Source: Dactylonectria macrodidyma
Lineage: Eukaryota; Ascomycota; Sordariomycetes; Hypocreales; Nectriaceae
Reading direction: 5' to 3'
Length of the DNA: 64,000 bases
Assembly: GCA_020744425.1 (NCBI GenBank)
Contig: JAGMUV010000021.1
Span: forward strand, 558,001 to 622,000
The notes under the pieces were generated by a model, which saw nothing but the letters and a program-made list of their open reading frames with translations, searched no databases and was not told where the DNA came from. The translations under genes and the position numbers were made by a program. Shown here in pieces: positions 56,503 to 64,000 of this stretch (positions are counted from its first letter, which is position 1; every line of letters begins with the position of its first letter).

Positions 56503-58914
56503 CCAAGCAGCATCGACTACTCCATTGAGCCATCAAAGACCCACAGTCCGAGGTCATATCGTAAGCGCAGAAACGGGCGCAACGCGTGTGCTCTATCGGG
56601 GCACAACCCGTACAGTATCATCGTGTCGAAGTTATCGTAGTTTCTTGTGACTGTGGTGTTGCTGGCGATTTCTTTCGTCGGTGCTCAACATGACCGAGGC
56701 GATCAGGAGGCAGATCTCGATCATTTATCAGTTCGGCTTGTTTTGTAGGATGATGGGTATTCGAATGCATAACGGCACGAGGCATTGTCGAAGATTTCGA
56801 TGGTCGTGTTCGGTCGGGTCTCGTTGATCACTCGAAATTGCGTTGATCCATTTCTTGTCGGGCTTTCATTTTCAATTGTCGGTGCCACTGATAAGAATCA
56901 GCAGCAAATGGATGGAGCGACCTAATGTCACGGGATCAGAGGCTTGACAGCAAGCATGGCGTACATTGACGACGAAGGGGTTGCTTAGGGAGCAGAAAAC
57001 CGTTCTGCCCCTGAGCGACATATCATAGCGTACACGTGACATGTGGGGTGGAACCCTCACATTTGGCAGCTATGCAACGTGCGACTACAATTACAGGTGC
57101 CCCCCCGCTTCTCGCTTCCAGAAAGCATTAGACTAGTAGCCGTGGGATAGGCTAATGGTGGCTACGTCAGCAAGAATGCCTTTGAGGAACGAAAAGGATC
57201 TTTCTTCCGCGCCTTCCTTACTCAAGCTCGGGCCACCTTACGATCCGTGCGAGCTGCACCACAGACCCTCCCGCCTCCTAATTCACCAGGATCGCCGCGC
57301 CACATTTACGCCACAAATGCTTTGCGGCAGCCACTTTTCTAAGCCTCAACCAAAAAAAAAAAAAGCCACAACCCAAAAATTCTTGCGCCACGCTGATCGG
57401 GCCGCTCACCTAGGCCTTGTTCGGCCCGTTCGGCGCTGAGCTCATCCACTTAAATGTCGTACTGAGCGTGGTTAAAGTGAATATGATGAGCAGCAGCAGT
57501 GTGCTGATTGATTGTTGTCTAAAGTGTGGGGTATTCTAGCCTACAGGTTTTACTTGGAGCACGCAGCCGGATTACTAAGTACAAGTACAGCTGTTTCCTG
57601 AGGCTCGTTAATTAGGCCTGGCCTGCGACATTAAACTACAGCCAAACAGCACAGCACTTTAAAAGAGCACGACATCGGAAAACCATAATGAGCCCAATCC
57701 CTTTACTGGTGCACCTACGTAACCTGAACCCTGCCCTACATCTACCGCTCTCCTGCTTCTATACGCGTCTCCTTTTCGTCGGGGTCGCCGCTGCTGCTAC
57801 AACTATTGCCCTGTTTGGTGGTCCGCTATGAAATCTGGCATTTCCACACGCCTTCCAGATGCTGGGGCACCAACGGCTTCTCATCCTTCCGTGCCACCAG
57901 CACGGTGCCGACATAGGACTGCCACGCCGGGGGCCGGACACTTAAATCCAATCTATCATACTAAACGCTAGCAGGCTACGGCAGACTTTAGTGAGCGACT
58001 AAGCAGCAAGCCTCACCTACGCCCTCTGAAGTCATTGGCGTGTTAGGTGAAGGCCTTCTGGAGCAGATGGGAGTGTGATGTATCCCAAGTAACTAACAGG
58101 GATTGCGGGATGTGGCGTAATTAGCCCATGGAAAGGACTTTTGAACTCTTCCTCCGTAGAGGACTCAGTTACCATGGTGCTCCCTCACCCGCTTCTTCAG
58201 ATGAGGGGGAACATCCATGTGTCTTGGAGCGGCGGCGCCAATAGGCCGAGCCCGGCGGAAGTGGGGACTCTTGGGAAAATGCGCGTCTGGCCCTGGCGCT
58301 CCGGGCATCCGCGCAGTTCCTGGTGGTCAGCTTGGACGTAGCGACCCTCCAATCTAGCTTCTTATTGGCTAGCTCTTATCATATTGCGGGCGCGCGATGA
58401 GAGCTTGAACGTGACGAGACGCGCCACGGCAAATGCTGATGGTTGTTAATTAGCGCCAGCTCTCCTCCGTATAGCTCCCAACTCTGCCTCAGAGCGATGA
58501 AGTAGCTGGCCACCACCTCGTAACAGTATTACAAAGCGTTCTTTGTAGCGCGTTGCTATCAGCCAAATCGCGCTAACTGAACATCGCTATAGGATAAAAA
58601 ATACGACTAGAACAGCCATCAATCAATTCGATTAGTAATGCCACAACAAGCAGCTGCCAGATGGTTATTGCGGCTTGCACTAGTCAAGTGCTGCGTACAT
58701 ATGGTCATGCGACCCAGGGAACACGGTCGCTTACGTGGAGGGACGAGACGGTTCTGGTGGGGAAACTTGTGGCGGCACAGCCGCTGCCACGTTCACAATG
58801 CATTTCGCCTTAGCGTCTGTAGACGAGAATTGCGCTGCCTCGGGCCACATATATCTTGAGGATACGCCCCAGCTGGCTAGGCTCGATTTCCTAGCAGCAT
58901 CAAGCACGGCAGTC

Positions 58915-61900
58915 ATGGAGCCTATTGGGTTTGCCGTCGGAATCGCGGGGCTCGCTGGCCTCTTCAGTTCCTGCTTAGAAGTCGTTGAGAAGGTGAATTC
59001 CTACAGGTCTTTTGGGAGCGACTCGCATATCCTCGACGCTCAGTTCAAGTCAGAGAAGCTCCGCTTCGAACAGTGGGGCCGAGTTGTCGGGCTTGGCCAA
59101 GGGAAGTTATCAGGCGACCACCACCCTGCTCTCGATGATCCGGAGACGTTTTCAGCGGTAAATAACCATTTATGGATCATCCAAGATATATGCCGCGCAG
59201 ATGACGCACCCTCGCAGCGCGTGTTGGGAGGCACCGGACTTGCCCAGGATGCATTGATTCCCGCGGGCAAGGACCGCACTTCCTACAACGCACCGTCCGA
59301 ATCTAAGAGGCGAAAGCTCGCTTGGGCGTTATGGCGCAAGGGAGAACGCACAGATCAGGTCAAACTATTCGGAGGATTGGTGCAGCAGTTGCACAACTTG
59401 GTTCCTCCCGGCGGGATGTTGGGTATGCGCCCGGCGCATGGAGCGACTGCCGTGGACAACTCCGCACCCGTGCGCCAGCAAGGTTCGTCCGACTTGGTGC
59501 CGCTCGTCGCGCTGCTCTAACCGACGTCTCCAGAAAACTTTCCAGGCGGGGGGAACTGGCCTGCCGAGCTTCGGCAGATCCTTGCTCGGTTGGAGGGTGA
59601 GATTCAAGGTGAGACGACCGAACTCCACTACGGTTCCCCAGCCCGAAGCTAATGGGGCGTAGCCGAGACTCGACGGGAACTACACGCCTGGCTGTTTGGC
59701 CGCCATTCTCCCAACGAACGCTACGACGACTCCATCCAGAAAAGGTTGGACGGCACCTGCAATTGGATCCTGTGCCGGCCCTCATTTCTGCGCTGGATGT
59801 CGTTGGACTTCCCCGCAGAGGCCGCGAAGTTGCTGTGGATCCACGGACCTGCGGGGTTCGGAAAGACCATCCTCTGCGCCCGGGTGATCGAACACCTCTC
59901 AACCACGCTCGCGACGCCTGTCGCTTACTTCTTCTTTTCGTCGGACTTCGAGAGCCGCGGAGACCCATTCACGGCGATTCGATCATGGATATCTCAGGTC
60001 ATGTCGAGCGATGCCGGCGCGTTCGACCTGGTCCGCCAGAGATGGGAGGACCAGCAAGAACAGGTCGCAACGCGAGCGACCGTCGTCAAGCTTTTCCGAG
60101 ACCTCCTCCTAGCTATCCCTGGGTGCACGTTTGTCTTGGATGGCCTGGACGAATGCACTTCGATGGACGAGCACCGGATGGGTGCCGGGAGCGAGTCCAT
60201 AGCAAGATTTCTCGAGACGGTCAAGCAAGCGGTTGCAGACACGACCACCAGGATCATGATCGTCAGCCGTGACGAGTCTGAGATCCGAGACGCTCTCATG
60301 GGTGACACGAGCGAGGAGGTCGTCGAGTATAAGATATCGCACGAAGATGTTCGAACCGACACGGTATCGTATTCTAAAGACATTGTCCGCAGGAAACTGT
60401 TCAACAAGAGCGAAGATATCAAGAGCGACATATCTCAGCGAATGGCCGACCGCTGTGAAGGCCAGTTCCTGTGGCTGAAATTGCAGGAGGACCATCTGAG
60501 GAGAGGGCTGAACAAAAAGCAACTCCAAGTTGCAGTCGCTACAACGCCGAAGGGCCTTGGGCGTCTCTACGAACGATATTGGGAGAGAATGGCGGGTTTC
60601 GAAGAACGGGAACGATCTCGAGCGTTTTCTTTGCTGCGCTGGGCAGCATTTGCTCTGCGCCCACTGACGATTTGCGAGATTACCGAAGCCGTGCTCATTA
60701 ACGAGGAATGCAATGATTTCCCGACCGACGAACTCCCCGACTCGATCGATGAAGACTACATCGACACCGAAATACTGGGTCTCTGCGGGACGTTGTTAGA
60801 AGTCCGGAGTAGCTCTTCGGAGCCGTCTGTAGGACTGAGGACGTTGCACCTGACGCACTTCTCGGTCAAGCAGTACATTCTCCGCAACATTCTAGCCCAA
60901 GAAATGCCCCTTCTGGCCAATGAGAGCTTGCGGGCTTCGAACGAAGCGATCGAAAGCAGTCGACTTGCCCAGTTGTGTCTCCGCTACATCAACTTTCGGC
61001 ATGTCTGGCAAGGGGCGCCGCAGGAACAGATGGGCCCTCTCGGGATGTTGCGAGACTACGCGGCAGCGTCATGGTATCACCATGCTACGTCTGGAGTGTC
61101 CAATGATGCGGACATGATTAGGCTCACGAATGAGTTTTTCGATGAAACTAACCCTAACTGGGATGCGTGGAGGCGATGGTTCGAATTAAATGATGAGGAG
61201 TTGAAGAAAAGAGAGGGGGTGAGCGAGAGCAAGCCGCCAAGCCCTCTATATTACGCATCGAGGCTCGGGTTTACAAGCACGACCATCTATTTGATCAAGG
61301 ACCGCAAGTGCGATATAAATGAGAAAAGTAGTGCAGGGAGAACGGCTCTAGTAGCTGGTTCCGCGAAAGGGAACGTGACAATAGTAAGGACACTACTTGA
61401 TGCAGAGGCCGACGTCATGGTTCTGGATGACAACGGAGCGACGTCGCTCCATTTCGCATCACGGAATGGACATGTCGACGTAGTCAAGGTGCTTCTCGAG
61501 AAGGGAGCTGACGTCACTGCTGCGGCTAAGAACGGAGCGACGCCACTCCATTTAGCATCACAAAATGGGCACGTCGATGTAGTTAAGATGCTTCTCGAGA
61601 AGGGAGCTGATGTGGCGGCTGCAACTGAGGACGGACGGACGCCGCTCTATTTAGCATCATTGAATGGGCACGTCGATGTGGTCAAGGTGCTTCTCGAGAA
61701 GGGAGCTGATGTCGCTGCTGCGACTAAGACCGGATTGACGCCGCTTCATTCAGCAGCATGGAATGGGCACGTCGATGTGGTTAAAGTGCTTCTTGAGAAG
61801 GGAGCCGACATCGGTGCTACGGCTAAGAATGGACCGACGCCGCTCCATTTAGCATCACAAAAGGGGCACGTCGATGTAGTTAAGATGCTTCTCGAGAAGG

Positions 61901-64000
61901 GAGCCGACATTGTGGCTGCGACCAAGAACGGATGGACGCCGCTTATTGAAGCATCACAAGATGGGCACGTCGATATAGTCAAGGTGCTTCTTGAGAAGGG
62001 AGCTGATGTGGCGGCTGCGACTAAGGACGGAGCGACGCCGCTTCATTCAGCATCACAAAATGGATATATCGACATAGTCAAGGTGCTTCTTGAAAAGGGA
62101 GCCGATATCGCCGCTACAACTAAGGACGGAGTGACGCCACTCTATTTAGCATCACAAAAGGGGCATGTCGATGTAGTTAAGATATTTCTCGAGAGGGGAG
62201 CTGACGTGGCGGCTGCGACCAAGGACGGATGGACGCCGCTTATTGAAGCATCATTGAATGGGCACGTCGATGTGGTTAAGGTCCTTCTCGAGAAGGGAGC
62301 TGATATTACGGCTGCGACCAAGGACGGATGGACGCCGCTTCATGCAGCGTCACGGAATGGACACATCGACATGGTCAAGGTGCTTCTCGAGAAGGGAGCT
62401 GACATTGCGGCTGCGAGTAAAGACGAATGGACGCCGCTTCATGCAGCATCACAAAATGGACACGTTAATGTGGTCAAGGTGCTTCTTAAGAAGGGAGCTG
62501 ATGTCGCTGCTGCGTCTAAGCACGGATTGACGCCGCTTATTAAGGCATCACACAATGGACACGTTGATGTGGTGAAAGTGCTTCTCGAGAAGGGAGCCGA
62601 CATTATGGCTGCGACTAATGATGGTTGGACGCCGCTTATTGAAGCATCATTGAATGGGCATGTCGATGTAGTCAAGGTGCTTCTCGAGAAGGGAGCTGAC
62701 ATTGCGGCTGCGAGTAAAGACGGATGGACGCCGCTTCATGCAGCATCACAAGATGGGCACGTTGATGTGGTCAAGGTGCTTCTCGAGAAAGGAGCTGACA
62801 TTGCGGCTGCGACTAATGATGGATGGACGCCGCTTATTGAAGCATCATTGAATGGGCATGTCGATGTGGTTAAGGTGCTTCTCAAGAAGGGAGCCGACAT
62901 TATGGCTGCGACTAATGATGGATGGACGCCGCTTCATTCAGCATCACAAAATGGATACGTCGATATAGTCAATGTGCTTCTTGAAAAGGGAGCCGATATC
63001 GCTGCTACAACTAAGGACGGAGCGACGCCGCTCTATTCAGCATCACAAAAGGGGCATGTCAATATAGTCAAGATACTTCTCGAGAAGGGAGCCGACATTG
63101 TGGCTGCGGCCAAGGACGGATGGACGCCGCTTCATGCAGCATCACAAGATGGGCACGTCGATATAGTCAAGGTGCTTCTTGAAAAGGGAGCTGACATGGC
63201 TGCTGCGGCTAAGAATGGATGGACGCCGCTTATTGAAGCATCATTCAATGGGCATGTCGATGTGGTCAAGGTGCTTCTCGAGAAGGGAGCTGACATTGCG
63301 GCCGCGACTAAAGGCGGATGGACGCCACTCCATATAGCATCACAAAATGGACATGTCGATGTGGTCAAGTTGCTTCTCGAGAAAGGAGCTGACATTACGG
63401 CTGCGAATAAGGACGGATGGACGCCGCTTGTTGAAGCATTATTGAATGAGCACGTCGATATAGTCAAGGTGCTTTTCGAGAAGGGAGCTGATATTACGGC
63501 TGCGACCAAGGACGGATGGACGCCGCTTCATGCAGCATCACGGCATGGACACATCGACATGGTCAAGGTGCTTCTCGAGAAGGGAGCTGACATTGCGGCT
63601 GCGACTAATGATGGATGGACGCCGCTTATTGAAGCATCATTAAATGGGCACGTCGATGTAGTCAAGGTGCTTCTTGAGAAGGGAGCTGACATAGCTGCTG
63701 CGGCTAAGAATGGAGCGACGCCGCTCCATTTAGCATCACAAAAGGGGCACGTCGATGTGGTCAAGGTGCTTCTTGAGAAGGGAGTCGACATCGCTGCTGG
63801 GGCTAAGAATGGACTGACGCCGCTCCATTTAGCATCACAAAAGGGGCACGTCGATATAGTTAAGATGCTTTTTGAGAAGGGAGCTGATATTGGGGCTGCG
63901 ACCAAGGACGGATGGACGCCGCTTATTGAAGCATCATTGAATGGGCATGTCGATGTGGCCAAGGTGCTTCTTGAGAAGGGAGCTGATATTACGGCTGCGA
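58915..64000 (+). CDS. HeLo-NACHT-ankyrin NLR, intact, cut by right edge
   Basis: Seen: exon 1 58915-59482, exon 2 59546-59608, exon 3 from 59663 to the edge; introns (GTTCGT..TTTCCAG, GTGAGA..CTAATGGGGCGTAG) lie at the same positions and phases as in the paralogue at 8083, and exon 1 has the same length (568 nt). HeLo domain (MEPIGFAVGIAGLAGLFSSC), linker SESKRRKLAWAL, Walker A GPAGFGKT (about 272-279), Walker B VLDGLDEC (about 370), HLTHFSVKQYIL, then at least 26 ankyrin units of 33 residues (99-bp period) from about 61430, consensus WTPLHxASxNGHVDVVKVLL, still running at base 64000. At least 1656 residues, no stop. Known: HeLo domains insert in membranes on activation; ankyrin arrays act as sensors. 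Inferred: functional cell-death receptor, sister of the retroposon-broken gene, possibly also ending in a ZZ finger outside the window. Confidence 0.92.

Larger units (their letters stand above)
55821..58914. other. 3-kb intergenic stretch, no gene seen
   Basis: No recognisable protein. It holds GACAGACC-rich sequence (55925-56022), an 18-bp-type tandem (56446-56502), an A13-type run at about 57351-57363, and the promoter of the HeLo NLR at the right. Short frames at 58138-58341 and 58638-58859 lack motifs. Confidence 0.45.

Noticed and set aside
61746..63962. Several antisense frames of 78-144 codons over the ankyrin array
   Set aside because: Repetitive shadows of the 99-bp ankyrin units.

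Overview
The window reads as an accessory, rapidly evolving region of a filamentous ascomycete (Pezizomycotina, most likely a Sordariomycete). Every multi-exon gene has short introns of about 50-100 nt with GT..AG ends and CTAAC/CTAAT-like branch sites. The gene families are typical fungal NLR (STAND) proteins. Relic genes carry C-to-T changes in a CpA context (CAA/CAG to TAA/TAG), as expected of repeat-induced point mutation (RIP). No rRNA, convincing tRNA or CRISPR array was seen.

Layout. 1-1464 (-): 5' part of a nucleoside-phosphorylase NLR running off the left edge. 2374-3230: relics of another NLR inside a dispersed repeat. 4332-8083 (-): a HeLo-NACHT-ankyrin-ZZ NLR split by a 482-bp retroposon with an 18-bp target-site duplication. 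8767-11981 (-): a patatin-NB-ARC-TPR NLR with one nonsense codon. 12956-13533 (+): a small membrane-protein gene with an apparent frameshift in an A tract. 13.9-17.8 kb: gene-poor, with a hAT relic. 17805-21396 (+): a protein kinase fused to 19 near-identical ankyrin repeats. 21.8-25.0 kb: fragments. 25052-26154 (+): an intact zinc alcohol dehydrogenase, the only ordinary metabolic gene. 27190-28799 (+): a decayed group III hybrid histidine kinase. 29.7-31.0 kb: NLR-repeat and AGC-kinase relics. 33141-37516 (+): an intact Helo-like/NACHT/WD40 NLR with 13 WD repeats. About 38.8-44.9 kb (-): a Helitron with an intact Rep/helicase frame. 45001-48069: a hAT element killed by many stops. 48.4-49.1 kb: hairpin and tandem repeats. 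49755-50989 (-) and 51328-55820 (+): a divergent pair, a tail-anchored membrane protein and a very large trypsin-like/TPR-repeat/CHAT double protease. 58915 to the right edge (+): an intact paralogue of the first HeLo-NACHT-ankyrin gene with at least 26 ankyrin repeats.

Taken together, the window is an innate-immunity or allorecognition island. Several sensor architectures (ANK, TPR, WD40) are each linked to a different N-terminal effector (HeLo, Helo-like, patatin, nucleoside phosphorylase, kinase, proteases). Their near-identical repeat arrays suggest concerted evolution and fast specificity change, and transposons and RIP keep breaking copies. The most novel candidate is the trypsin-TPR-CHAT gene with its divergent membrane-anchored neighbour, which could be a protease and substrate or partner pair comparable in logic to known protease/gasdermin cell-death modules. 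That link is inference.
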